A stretch of 64,000 nt of DNA from Bacteroidota bacterium. Lineage in GTDB: Bacteria; Bacteroidota; Ignavibacteria; Palsa-1295. The position numbers and the translations under genes are program-made. This document shows, piece after piece, positions 38,290 through 46,922 of this stretch (positions are counted from its first letter, which is position 1; each line of letters starts with the position of its first letter). The notes under the pieces were generated by a model. It was not told the origin of the DNA and searched no databases. It worked only from the letters and a program-made list of their open reading frames with translations. The stretch covers positions 124,001 to 188,000 of the forward strand of contig JAFDZW010000006.1 in the NCBI GenBank assembly GCA_018266755.1, read 5' to 3'.

Positions 38290-40314
38290 TTACTTCAGGA
38301 TTGTAAACTCCACTCGCCTGTTCTGCTGGCGTCCGTCTTCCGTATCGTTCTTGGCGATGGGTTTGCTGCTGCCGTAGCCGACGACCTTTAACTTCTTGGT
38401 GTCGATCCCTTTCTTTACGAGGTATGTCTTGACAGCATTCGCGCGGTCTTCGCTCAGGCGGAGGTTCTTCGCTGGCGAACCGACATTATCGGTGTGTCCG
38501 GCGATCTCGATGTGCATGGCAGGGTTCGATTTGATCATCTCCACCAGGCGGTCGAGTTCGGCGTATGATTCTTCGTGCAGCACACTCTTGTTGAAATCAA
38601 AGAAGATGTTATTGAGGCGAACGGTTTGTCCCGTTTCGAACGGCACGAGTTTCAGGTCACGCGTAATCTCCTCGTACTCCTTGACTTTCTTCACATCCAA
38701 ATTTTCATCGACCGGAATATATCCTTTCACTTCCGCACGAAAGCCGTACATCTTCCCGGCCGGAAGCACGATCTTATAGCTTCCGTCGGTCGGGTTCGTA
38801 TGTGCAATGCCCGCATCCTTCCCACCGGGTAAGATTTCGTAGCGGATCTCCGCCTGGAGCGGCTTGCCGGACTTCTCGTCATACACCTTCCCGCTCACGA
38901 GCACAACCGGGTTCGGCTTCAGTGACGGCGGAAGCTTAGCCCGAAAAATATCGAGCGCGCCAACCGCCCCTTTGTTCGAGACGAAATAGGCGTAGTCACC
39001 CGATGCCGGGACCGTGTAGTATGCATCCCAATCCGGAGTATTGAAATCGGGACCGAGATTCTGCGGTTCGCTCCAGTGTTCCCATGTGTCGTCGAGGCGA
39101 CGGGTGAGGTACATATCCACTAATCCGTAGCCCGCGAAGCCATCGCTCGAAAAGTAGAGCGTCTTTCCATCGGAAGCGAGAAACGGCATCCCTTCATCAG
39201 CGGCCGAGTTCACGATGGGGCCAAGGTTCTTCGGTGCGGTCCAGGTGCCGTTGTCACGACGGAAACACACGTAGATATCTCGAACACCGTATGAATCGGA
39301 TCGCTGCAAGCTCGCGAGGATCGTCTTTCCATCGTTGGCCAGACAGAATTCCATGAAGCGATGCCGGGTGTAAAAACTGTCTATCTGTAGCTTGACCGGT
39401 GCCGCCCAGCCGTTCTTGGTCCGCGTGGATGTCCAGATGCCGGCCTCAACTTCGTAGCTTCCTTTCGTTTTCGGATACGCACCGCCGAGCAGCGCCATCG
39501 TACCGTCCGGAGTAATGGAAGCGAGGTAACTGCCACGACCGCTATTGAGCGGTGGGCCGGGATTGATCGCTTGTCCCCATTGCCCATTCGACTGGAGAGT
39601 GGAATACCAAATATTATCGGAATACCCGTAGTTGCCGGGGTGATCTTTTCTATCGAAGTAGAGCGTGTGTCCATCGGGCGAGATGACCGGGAACACCTCG
39701 TCGTAGGGAGAATTTACCCCGTACCCAAGATTCTCTTTCGAACCGGCTACCTTGGAATCGGGGGCAATATTGATCGTCGCTTTGACTGGATCTTTGCTGT
39801 CCGAGATCCCGATCGCATCGATCTCATTGTATCCCGGCACCTTCCCGCATTGCAATACAAGCTCGACGGCCGATACTTTGTAGGTCGTCTGCTTGAAAAA
39901 GACATTCATGACACGCGAAGCAACAGCGACCGACCCCGGCTCGCCGTAAAATACCCGGTGCGGCTTATCTTCGTGGTCGTAGAGGATCACTTGCTGCACA
40001 GCGCCCGGCCCGCTATTCTCGGCGATCGCGACCTGCTGGATCCGCATCGGCGTTGTATAGCCGACTTTTATACGTTCCTCGCCTCCGCCTCTGAGGCCGT
40101 CGTTCTTTCCGACCCATGCGCACGGACTGTCGCCCGAAGCTGGACATTTGTTCGGCTTCCCGAGGACCTGCTTGGCAGAGTATTCCTTGTCGCCAAGCTG
40201 CGATGAAAACGAGATGACGCTCGATGCCCATTGTACACTCTGCCCGCGAGCCGGCACTTGCAGGAGGAAGAGCGCCGCGATGATAATAGAATACACTGAT
40301 CGAAAGCCGTTCAC
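38290..40314 (-). CDS. OmpA-family lipoprotein-like envelope protein with PD40 propeller (PorE-like)
   Basis: I chose the GTG at 40314 (674 residues), because a signal peptide (FRSVYSIIIAALFLLQVPARG) follows. An ATG at 40368 would precede it with unrelated residues. Domains in order are a discoidin-like N-terminal domain (about 25-165), PD40/WD40 propeller repeats (VISPDGHTLYFDRKDH, ITPDGTMALLGGAYPKT, FLASDGKTLYFSSDGF), a carboxypeptidase-regulatory-like domain (about 500-575) and a C-terminal OmpA peptidoglycan-binding domain (FFDFNKSVLHEESYAELDRL, IAGHTDNVGSPAKN). PorE of the type IX system has propeller, regulatory and OmpA parts in this order. This protein lacks a TPR part, so PorE-like is inference. 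It may tie an outer-membrane complex to peptidoglycan. Confidence 0.82.
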   Translation of the reverse strand: MNGFRSVYSIIIAALFLLQVPARGQSVQWASSVISFSSQLGDKEYSAKQVLGKPNKCPASGDSPCAWVGKNDGLRGGGEERIKVGYTTPMRIQQVAIAENSGPGAVQQVILYDHEDKPHRVFYGEPGSVAVASRVMNVFFKQTTYKVSAVELVLQCGKVPGYNEIDAIGISDSKDPVKATINIAPDSKVAGSKENLGYGVNSPYDEVFPVISPDGHTLYFDRKDHPGNYGYSDNIWYSTLQSNGQWGQAINPGPPLNSGRGSYLASITPDGTMALLGGAYPKTKGSYEVEAGIWTSTRTKNGWAAPVKLQIDSFYTRHRFMEFCLANDGKTILASLQRSDSYGVRDIYVCFRRDNGTWTAPKNLGPIVNSAADEGMPFLASDGKTLYFSSDGFAGYGLVDMYLTRRLDDTWEHWSEPQNLGPDFNTPDWDAYYTVPASGDYAYFVSNKGAVGALDIFRAKLPPSLKPNPVVLVSGKVYDEKSGKPLQAEIRYEILPGGKDAGIAHTNPTDGSYKIVLPAGKMYGFRAEVKGYIPVDENLDVKKVKEYEEITRDLKLVPFETGQTVRLNNIFFDFNKSVLHEESYAELDRLVEMIKSNPAMHIEIAGHTDNVGSPAKNLRLSEDRANAVKTYLVKKGIDTKKLKVVGYGSSKPIAKNDTEDGRQQNRRVEFTILK

Positions 40315-40420
40315 GCGATGTGGTTCTTGATGAATCGGACCTATAACAGCAAGTGCGGCAGGTGCCATTCCGTCGCAATCGCTACTCGGCAGGCACTCGG
40401 GTTGTTACAATATCCGCCCC

Positions 40421-41170
40421 ATGCGTACAAATCCTCGTATTTTTGCGCAGTTCGTTTCTATGGAAATCGCAACAACCCCTGTGACCCCGCGTGAGCGACA
40501 GATCTCGATGTCGAATGAACTTGTGCGCAAGTCCATTCATTTGTCGTCGCTCGCCATCGTGATTTTTTACGCATTCGTGCCGGAGTCCACACTACTGTGG
40601 ATTTTGCTGCCGTTGACGATCCTTGCGTTCGTGATCGACTACGGACGTCATTACGTCCCTGTCGTGGATAAGATGTTCCAGATGGTCTTCGGCAAGATTC
40701 TTCGTCCCCACGAAACAGATTCTCGTAAGAAGCTACTTTCCGGCGGAACGTATGTCCTGATCAGCGCTGTGTTCTGTGTCGTACTGTTTCCGAAGGTGAT
40801 CGCGATCACCTCGTTCGCGACGCTAATCGTCTCGGATGCGACGAGTGCGCTCATCGGCAGGCGGTTTGGGCGCCACCGATTCTTCGATAAATCGGTCGAG
40901 GGTTCGACCGCATTTCTCGTGAGTGCGATGATCGTCGTCGCCCTCGCTCCGAAGGTGCTTGGGCTGCCCATTGAATACGGCATTGGCTTCGTCGGCGTGC
41001 TGGTCGGGACACTCGTCGAGGCGATGAGCGTACGTCTGAAGCTCGACGATAATTTTTCCGTACCGAGTTCGGTCGGTATTACAATGTGGCTGTGCTATCT
41101 GCTGCTCTCGCTCGGCGCCGATCCGAGGTATTCGGCACTCTATACTCATCTTGTACACGGACCGCAGTGA
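40421..41170 (+). CDS. Diacylglycerol/polyprenol kinase-family membrane protein
   Basis: The 249-residue integral membrane protein has about seven helices (LSSLAIVIFYAFV, LLWILLPLTILAFVIDYG, LISAVFCVVLFPKVIAITSF). The conserved motif VSDATSALIGRRFGRHRFFD with KSVEGSTAF is that of the dolichol kinase/phosphatidate cytidylyltransferase-like family. These enzymes phosphorylate lipid alcohols such as diacylglycerol, dolichol, phytol or farnesol using CTP. The exact substrate is unresolved. ATG 40421 follows a -10-like TACAAT at 40406-40411, so the transcript may be leaderless. The 3' end lies 14 bases before the next gene's start. Confidence 0.85.
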   Translation: MRTNPRIFAQFVSMEIATTPVTPRERQISMSNELVRKSIHLSSLAIVIFYAFVPESTLLWILLPLTILAFVIDYGRHYVPVVDKMFQMVFGKILRPHETDSRKKLLSGGTYVLISAVFCVVLFPKVIAITSFATLIVSDATSALIGRRFGRHRFFDKSVEGSTAFLVSAMIVVALAPKVLGLPIEYGIGFVGVLVGTLVEAMSVRLKLDDNFSVPSSVGITMWLCYLLLSLGADPRYSALYTHLVHGPQ

Positions 41171-41183
41171 ACGCCCCAAGATC

Positions 41184-43004
41184 GTGAGACTCTTCTCACG
41201 TTCATTCGTACCCCGATCTGTTCTACACACGGGAACATTCGTCGCATTGCTGCTTGTCGTTGCAGTAGCAGCCCGGGCGCAGTTTAGCGGCAATGTCGGC
41301 ATCGGCGTAAATTCGTCTTCGAACGCCGCCGGCACCGACACCACCGCACCTGACCGCCCGTTTCTGCCTTCGGTCGATCTGCAATACAAACTTGCGCTCT
41401 CGCGCATCAATAGCCTGACATTCGAAGCCGCGACGAACCCGTACTACTCTTCGGTTTCAAGCAACAATTCCTATTTCAAGTACGACCTCGGCATCACTGC
41501 TGCATTCTACCTCGACGAAGACACTCCGAAACCACTCCCTGTCCCACCCAGGACAACCACGCCTCCCGTTGTCAACACGACGCAGGCTGTAAAGGAATTG
41601 GCGCCCCCTGCTCCCGAATCGGCAAAAGACTCGATCGAAGGACTTGCAATCGCATTCGAGCAGTTGAGCACTCGACTCGATTCGCTTGATATCGATGCTG
41701 TAGGAATGAGCGACGATTCGTCGGATGCAGCATACTCGCTCAAAGACTCGTTATCGGAATCGGTAGCCGCTGTCGCTGAAGTGCTCCGCTCCGGCGAGTT
41801 TACATCCAGCGTCCAGCAAGTCCTCAATGAAGAGATTGGTATGGAGCTCGGCCTTCTTGCCAAGCTGTCTGTCGGGCCGGTGGTCAGCGACAGTATCCGT
41901 CGGGTCTTGGTCGCCTCTCGGGGCTTGATGGAGCGAGCAAGTGCCGTCAATGACCTCACACCGCTTGCTTCCGCACCGATCGATACACTGCAAAAGGCTC
42001 TGCCAGCGCCGATCGTCGCAAAGCTCAGACCGTCGGACGCTGTAGCGACGGAAAATGCCCCGGTGATTACGCTCGTCGATGCGATCACTGACTTGTCGGA
42101 AAGTTCTTCGCAGGATCTGAGCATCCGCGAAGATGCGCCCACAAAAACAAGCACGACACTTGCGACGCTATTGTCGATTCCAGCCGTGTACGAACAACAG
42201 ACAAACTCGACGAAGTACAAGGCGTTTTCCTACACCCAGTTCACCTTCGAGCCGCGTATTTCGTATTACGCATCCGAGCATTTCGGTGTTGGCGCAACAT
42301 ACGGCTTTGGTTCGCACCAATACCCAAACGATACGCTCTATACCTACAACGAGAATAAGTTCAGACTCGACGGACACCTGTCCGTTGGATCGGTGGTCGT
42401 GCTCAGCGCGCAGTTTGGGATGAGTTTTGCAAACTATCTGCACCCGTTCGATTCGGTTCGGACCGGACCGCGCGGAAAGATCATCAGTGAATATACCGAA
42501 CCGTCAAATTTCTCGATGACCGCAATCGGTCTCGGTGCGGCGTTCTTTCTTGGCGATCGACTCAGTCTCGGGGCTGCAAGTGCTCTTACTCGCTCGTCAC
42601 AACTGCATCCGTATCTCTTCAATGCGATTCTCGGCCGCAGCCAGATCGGCGGCCAGGCGTCGGACGATCCCTACTCCTACGAGCTAACACGATACTCGGC
42701 CTTCGCTACGACACGGATATTCTGGGATATCAGCCCGACGTTCGACCTCGCGTTCGAGCGCCGCGAATACGGGAAAGGATTAGTCCGAACAAATGTCAAA
42801 GCCAATATCCCGGCGAGAACCGATGACGGCACGATCGCAACACTCGACCTCACCCGCCTATTCGTCTTCGACGACCGGCTCCTCGGTGCGTTCGATTCGT
42901 TCACGCCGGAGTTGACCGTCCAGTACTCGAAGTACAAATCGACGATCAAGCAGTATAATTATAAGGATACGAGTATCACGCTTTCCGTCGCGTTCGGTTT
43001 CTAA
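41184..43004 (+). CDS. Large hypothetical outer-membrane beta-barrel protein
   Basis: Start chosen at GTG 41184 (606 residues) because a signal peptide (TGTFVALLLVVAVAARAQ) follows. A TTG 33 bases upstream overlaps the preceding gene. A first part (about 30-110) is beta-strand-like (FLPSVDLQYKLALSRINSLT). Next comes a Ser/Ala/Leu/Asp-rich, likely helical, middle of about 200 residues (SIEGLAIAFEQLSTRLDSL). The C-terminal half alternates again (YTQFTFEPRISYYASEHFGV, YKDTSITLSVAFGF at the end). The terminal Phe fits barrel insertion. I recognise no family. It sits between a lipid kinase gene and a DNA methyltransferase gene on one strand. Confidence 0.72.
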   Translation: MRLFSRSFVPRSVLHTGTFVALLLVVAVAARAQFSGNVGIGVNSSSNAAGTDTTAPDRPFLPSVDLQYKLALSRINSLTFEAATNPYYSSVSSNNSYFKYDLGITAAFYLDEDTPKPLPVPPRTTTPPVVNTTQAVKELAPPAPESAKDSIEGLAIAFEQLSTRLDSLDIDAVGMSDDSSDAAYSLKDSLSESVAAVAEVLRSGEFTSSVQQVLNEEIGMELGLLAKLSVGPVVSDSIRRVLVASRGLMERASAVNDLTPLASAPIDTLQKALPAPIVAKLRPSDAVATENAPVITLVDAITDLSESSSQDLSIREDAPTKTSTTLATLLSIPAVYEQQTNSTKYKAFSYTQFTFEPRISYYASEHFGVGATYGFGSHQYPNDTLYTYNENKFRLDGHLSVGSVVVLSAQFGMSFANYLHPFDSVRTGPRGKIISEYTEPSNFSMTAIGLGAAFFLGDRLSLGAASALTRSSQLHPYLFNAILGRSQIGGQASDDPYSYELTRYSAFATTRIFWDISPTFDLAFERREYGKGLVRTNVKANIPARTDDGTIATLDLTRLFVFDDRLLGAFDSFTPELTVQYSKYKSTIKQYNYKDTSITLSVAFGF

Positions 43005-43007
43005 ACG

Positions 43008-43862
43008 ATGCCCTCACCTCGCAATAAAACACTTAGGCTCACGGCCGCCGACAGGGCGAAACCACTTCCGCGGCTCACAGATCCACGCACCAATACTAAG
43101 AACAAGATATTCCTCGGCGACGCAGTACCGGCGCTGAAGCAGCTCGAAGGAGCGAATTTTCCACTCGCCATTGCCGATCCGCCCTACAATAACGGCGTAG
43201 ACTTCGGCAATCGCAGCGACCGCCAGACCGAGGCGGCATACCGCGCATGGGTTGCCGAATGGGTCGCACTGCTCCCCTCAGTGCTGCGCAAGGATGCATC
43301 GATCTATATTTGTACCGATTGGGTGCATAGCGGATTCTATCAGGACGTCCTCGAATCAGCCGGATTTCACATTCTCAACCGCATCACCTGGAAGCGCGAG
43401 AAAGGCCGAGGCGCAAAACATAACTGGAAGCAGAACATGGAGGACATCTGGTTCGCCGTGCGAGACCCAAAGCACTATACCTTTAATATAGAACGGGTCA
43501 AGCTTCGCAAACGCGTCATTGCGCCATACCGCGAAAACGGCAAACCGAAAGATTGGTACGAGACCCCAGACGGTGAGCGCGAACGCCTCACACATCCGTC
43601 GAATATCTGGACAGACCTTACCGTCCCCTTTTGGTCGATGCCCGAGAACACCGAGCACCCGACCCAAAAGCCCGAAGCACTTGTCGAGCGTATTATCGAA
43701 GCTTCATCCGACCCCGGTGACCGCGTGCTCGACCTCTTTAGCGGCTCCGGGACGACATCGGTCGTTGCCAAGCGGCTCGGACGTATGTTTACCGGTATCG
43801 AAATGAACCCGGACTACGTCCGGATCGCAATGAAACGACTCAAACGAGAACGCCATGATTGA
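43008..43862 (+). CDS. DNA methyltransferase (N4-cytosine or N6-adenine), beta-class order
   Basis: The 284-residue protein has the catalytic motif IV DPPY at residues 57-60 before the AdoMet motif I FSGSGTT (residues 244-250). The target-recognition region lies between them (about 110-200). This DPPY-first order is typical of the beta class. ICTDWVHSGFYQDVL and MPENTEHPTQKPEALVERII, the latter with the PTQKP motif X, are also visible. The enzyme would methylate the exocyclic amino group of A or C in a specific sequence. No restriction endonuclease gene is adjacent: the next gene, overlapping by eight bases, is a nitrilase homologue. It may be an orphan, regulatory methyltransferase. Recognition sequence unknown. 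Confidence 0.9.
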   Translation: MPSPRNKTLRLTAADRAKPLPRLTDPRTNTKNKIFLGDAVPALKQLEGANFPLAIADPPYNNGVDFGNRSDRQTEAAYRAWVAEWVALLPSVLRKDASIYICTDWVHSGFYQDVLESAGFHILNRITWKREKGRGAKHNWKQNMEDIWFAVRDPKHYTFNIERVKLRKRVIAPYRENGKPKDWYETPDGERERLTHPSNIWTDLTVPFWSMPENTEHPTQKPEALVERIIEASSDPGDRVLDLFSGSGTTSVVAKRLGRMFTGIEMNPDYVRIAMKRLKRERHD

Positions 43863-44739
43863 AGAAGAAGAAGAGAGGCACTTGCCCGTCATCGGAGTAG
43901 TCCAGTTCGCGCCGGTCCATAAGGATATCGATGCGAACATCGAGCGGATCTGCGGCTTCATTCGCGAAAGCACCGCGGACATCCTCGTCTTTCCCGAACT
44001 AGCGCTCTGTGGATATGCATTCTCCTCGACCGAAGATGCAACGCCATTCGCCGTTCAACCCGACGGACCCGAGATCGAGCGCATCGCCAGAGTCGCGGCC
44101 CAAACCGAGACAGCCGTCGTCCTCGGGTTTGCCGAACTCGACGGTGAGGACGTCTTTAATAGTGCCGTCGCCATCTCTGCCTTCGGCGACATCGCCGGTA
44201 TCTATCGCAAGGTTCATCTCTTCTCTTATGAAAAGATGGTCTTCGTGCACGGCGACCTGGGCTACCCGGTGTTCGATCTCGCCCTTCGCGAAGACCGCAG
44301 CATCAAGATAGGCATGCAGATCTGTTACGACTGGCGCTTCCCCGAAGTCACACTCCAACTTGCGATGGCCGGAGCCGAGGTTATTGCGATGCCGTCGAAT
44401 ATCGTGACCACGACCGGGATGCTCCTCGACACGCTCCGGGTCCGCGCGTTCGAGAACAAGGTCATCGTCGCATTTGCCGATCGCACTGGTTCGGAGACTC
44501 TCCAGGCTGAGACTGGCGACGAAGAGCTAACCTTCAGAGGCGAAAGCGCCATCATCGGCTATAATGGGAAGGTTGCGGTTCTCCTCTCAAGTGATGAGGA
44601 AATAATCGGTTATGCGGAATTTGACCCCGAACCAACTCGGTCAAAAAAGATCAATGACTTCAACGACCTCCTGCTCGACCGTCGCATCGTCGAACGCGCG
44701 TATTCCGACGAGCAGCAATCGGACGACGATCTTGAGTAG
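43855..44739 (+). CDS. Carbon-nitrogen hydrolase (nitrilase superfamily)
   Basis: The 294-residue protein has the superfamily catalytic Glu-Lys-Cys triad: Glu48 in FPELALCGY, Lys119 in YRKVHLF, and Cys157 in ICYDWRFPE. Members hydrolyse nitriles or amides, for example omega-amidase, N-carbamoylputrescine amidase or deaminated-glutathione amidase. Its start overlaps the methyltransferase gene, so it is translated after it. An acidic N-terminus (MIEEEEERH) and acidic C-terminal tail are slightly unusual. The agmatinase gene at 19.3-20.2 kb is not linked, so polyamine use is only one option. Exact substrate unknown. Confidence 0.9.
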   Translation: MIEEEEERHLPVIGVVQFAPVHKDIDANIERICGFIRESTADILVFPELALCGYAFSSTEDATPFAVQPDGPEIERIARVAAQTETAVVLGFAELDGEDVFNSAVAISAFGDIAGIYRKVHLFSYEKMVFVHGDLGYPVFDLALREDRSIKIGMQICYDWRFPEVTLQLAMAGAEVIAMPSNIVTTTGMLLDTLRVRAFENKVIVAFADRTGSETLQAETGDEELTFRGESAIIGYNGKVAVLLSSDEEIIGYAEFDPEPTRSKKINDFNDLLLDRRIVERAYSDEQQSDDDLE

Positions 44740-44770
44740 TGAAATAAATTACTGTTTTGTAAGAAATTAC

Positions 44771-44832
44771 GTGCCGGAATTGATAATATGGCATGAGAAT
44801 TGCATGTAGCGCAACTGAAACTATTCCGGCAC
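44771..44832 (+). promoter_or_regulatory. Inverted repeat around the possible RlpA start
   Basis: GTGCCGGAAT (44771-44780) and ATTCCGGCAC (44823-44832) form a perfect ten-base-pair stem with a 42-base loop. The loop contains ATG 44800, one of two possible starts of the RlpA gene, and a -10-like GATAAT lies at 44782-44787. It may form a structure that affects start choice or be a protein-binding site. The role is unknown. Confidence 0.4.
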
Positions 44833-45543
44833 GGGAAACGTAGTAAGGGTCACTTGAATACGGTAACCGACATACGGCGGATTTCCAAAGAGGTCGTTGA
44901 CACCTCCACTCAGGTGGTGATGGCCCTGCCCAAGGCTGTGATCACGGCTGAGGAGCGCCTTCGCCGTCGCGTACAGGCCACGCTTCGCGTTGCGCTCGCA
45001 ACCACGTTCCTCTGGCTTACCGCAATTGTCTCGATCGGCGCAACGGCGGCACAAGCGGTCGCAAAGACTGTAGGCAAAGACAAAGCTCCCCGCGAGCGCC
45101 GCATCCAGGCGAATCGCAGCCACCACAAAAAATTCAAGGTTCGCTCTGCCCCGGCAATGGAAGGGACCGCTTCATGGTACGGTCACCGGTTCCATAACCG
45201 TAAGACTGCCTCCGGTAAGGCGTTCGACAAGAATGCGCTCATGGCTGCCCATCGGACGCTTCCCTTCGGTACGCTTGTGCGGGTCGTCAATCTCGACAAC
45301 GACTCGAGCTGCATCGTCGAGATTACCGACCGCGGTCCGTACGTCGGCCATCGCATCATCGACGTTTCTGAAGCGGCCGCAACAAAGCTTGGCTTTAACA
45401 ATCGTGGGACGGCGCATGTCCGTCTCGAGGTCGTCAATAACGTCTTCGCCGACGCGAATGACTACGGCCTCTTCCACCGCCCCCTCTCCGACGTGCTGCG
45501 CACGCCGACCTACGCCATCGGCACACCTGCCTCCGGCAAGTAA
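44800..45543 (+). CDS. RlpA-like septal-ring lytic transglycosylase, double-psi barrel
   Basis: Up to 247 residues, or 229 if translation begins at TTG 44854, which has an AAGG ribosome site six bases upstream and better fits known RlpA N-termini. A membrane segment lies at about residues 64-84 (LRVALATTFLWLTAIVSIGA), then a basic linker. The RlpA domain carries GTASWYGHRFHNRKTASG, LMAAHRTLPFGTLVRVVN and ITDRGPYVGHRIIDVSEAAA, with catalytic-site residues His and Asp of the double-psi beta-barrel. RlpA proteins act on denuded glycan strands at division sites. No SPOR domain is fused. The role is likely in peptidoglycan remodelling. Confidence 0.85.
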   Translation: MHVAQLKLFRHGKRSKGHLNTVTDIRRISKEVVDTSTQVVMALPKAVITAEERLRRRVQATLRVALATTFLWLTAIVSIGATAAQAVAKTVGKDKAPRERRIQANRSHHKKFKVRSAPAMEGTASWYGHRFHNRKTASGKAFDKNALMAAHRTLPFGTLVRVVNLDNDSSCIVEITDRGPYVGHRIIDVSEAAATKLGFNNRGTAHVRLEVVNNVFADANDYGLFHRPLSDVLRTPTYAIGTPASGK

Positions 45544-45604
45544 GTTGCCGCCCGCTACCGTTCCACTCAATGCATAACATCGTAGCATTGCGTCCGTTAC
45601 GGCG

Positions 45605-45612
45605 TATATTTG
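45605..45612 (+). promoter_or_regulatory. Bacteroidota-type -7 promoter element for the AI-2E permease gene
   Basis: TATATTTG matches TAnnTTTG. A TTG lies 14 bases upstream (45588-45590), closer than the usual 17-23 bases, so only the -7 element fits. The start codon follows 29 bases downstream. Confidence 0.5.
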
Positions 45613-45641
45613 AACGTACTATTACGTAGATTGAACCCGCT

Positions 45642-46922
45642 GTGCCGAACCAGGAGAACCTGATCGTTTCGGGGACCACCCCACCCCTGCCCCCCGAAGA
45701 GGAAGCACGCAGAAGCGAGCATGCGAACCGCTTCGACGGAATTGCAATCGCGGCCGGCACACTCGCTCTTGCAACACTCTTCTACTTGATCGCAAACGGT
45801 ATTCAGCCGTTCCTGCTTGTCCTGACGATCCTGTTGTTGCTCTACCCGTTGCGCGAATATCGTGCAGCCAGATTGATCCTGCTGACGAGCGCAACACTGT
45901 TCGGCTTATGGCTCGTATCGACACTTGCAAGCATCTTGCTGCCCTTCATCGTTGCAATGGTGATCGCCTATTTGTTCAATCCGTTGGTGACCACGCTGCA
46001 CCGGAAGTGGAAGCTATCGCGAACATGGCTGTCGATCATCATTGTACTACTGCTGGTGGGTGTCGTCGGATTTGCCGGTTACCTGATCGTCCCACTCATT
46101 GTCAACGAAGCCGAGGCGCTGCTTCGGACACTTTCGGACTTCTTCCAGAATAACGAGATCCGCTTCGACGAGGAGAGCATCCGTCGTTTCCTCGTTTCGC
46201 TCGGCATTCCCGGGAAATACGTCACGCAATTCCTTAATAACGAACTCTACCCGGCCCTTAAGAACTTCACGGCGACACTTCCGAGTATTGCGCTCTCGAT
46301 CGTCTCGGCTCTGCCTTCGGTGTTGCAGCGTACGCTTGATCTGATCCTGATCCCTATCGCGTCAATCTATCTGCTGAAAGACTGGTATAAGTTGGGCCCG
46401 AGCCTGCTTGGCTTTGTCCCGGCCAAACGCCGCCCACATTGGAGTGCGCTCATGGATGGTATCGATAAGGTGCTGTATGGGTACATCCGCGGTCAGTCGA
46501 TCGTGGCAATTATTATCGGCACACTCTCGGGGATTGCGCTCACGATTGCCGGCGTCCCGTACGCATCGCTGCTCGGTGTGATGATCATGCTGCTCGACCT
46601 GATTCCGTTTATCGGTCTTATCTCGAGTGTCGTGATTGTGGAGATCGTGATCGTTATCACGATGCCAATCACTGCCGGCAATCTTATAATCGGCGCAGCG
46701 ATCATCCTTGGGATGCACATGCTCGAAACCTACTTCCTCGGTCCGCGCATCGTCGGCAAAGGTGTCGGCATCCCGCCGATCCTGATTCTGGCGTCTGTCT
46801 TTGTCTTTGCGTATTTCCTCGGCTTTCTTGGGATGCTGATCGCCGTACCGACGACCGGTGTAATCATGCTCTTCGCCAGAGAATATCGTCAGGCGGTTGC
46901 TTCCGGCAAAGGCATCGAATGA
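45642..46922 (+). CDS. AI-2E family membrane transporter
   Basis: The 426-residue protein starts with GTG. It has about eight helices (FYLIANGIQPFLLVLTILLL, TLFGLWLVSTLASILLPFIV, ILVVLLLVGVVGFAGYLI-type, FVFAYFLGFLGMLIAVPTT) and the family motif YIRGQSIVAIIIGTLSGIA with GLISSVVIVEI. Members are often called AI-2E (TqsA-like) permeases and can move small molecules or Na+/H+. It overlaps rsmI by four bases (ATGA), so the two are cotranscribed. No substrate can be assigned. Confidence 0.88.
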   Translation: MPNQENLIVSGTTPPLPPEEEARRSEHANRFDGIAIAAGTLALATLFYLIANGIQPFLLVLTILLLLYPLREYRAARLILLTSATLFGLWLVSTLASILLPFIVAMVIAYLFNPLVTTLHRKWKLSRTWLSIIIVLLLVGVVGFAGYLIVPLIVNEAEALLRTLSDFFQNNEIRFDEESIRRFLVSLGIPGKYVTQFLNNELYPALKNFTATLPSIALSIVSALPSVLQRTLDLILIPIASIYLLKDWYKLGPSLLGFVPAKRRPHWSALMDGIDKVLYGYIRGQSIVAIIIGTLSGIALTIAGVPYASLLGVMIMLLDLIPFIGLISSVVIVEIVIVITMPITAGNLIIGAAIILGMHMLETYFLGPRIVGKGVGIPPILILASVFVFAYFLGFLGMLIAVPTTGVIMLFAREYRQAVASGKGIE

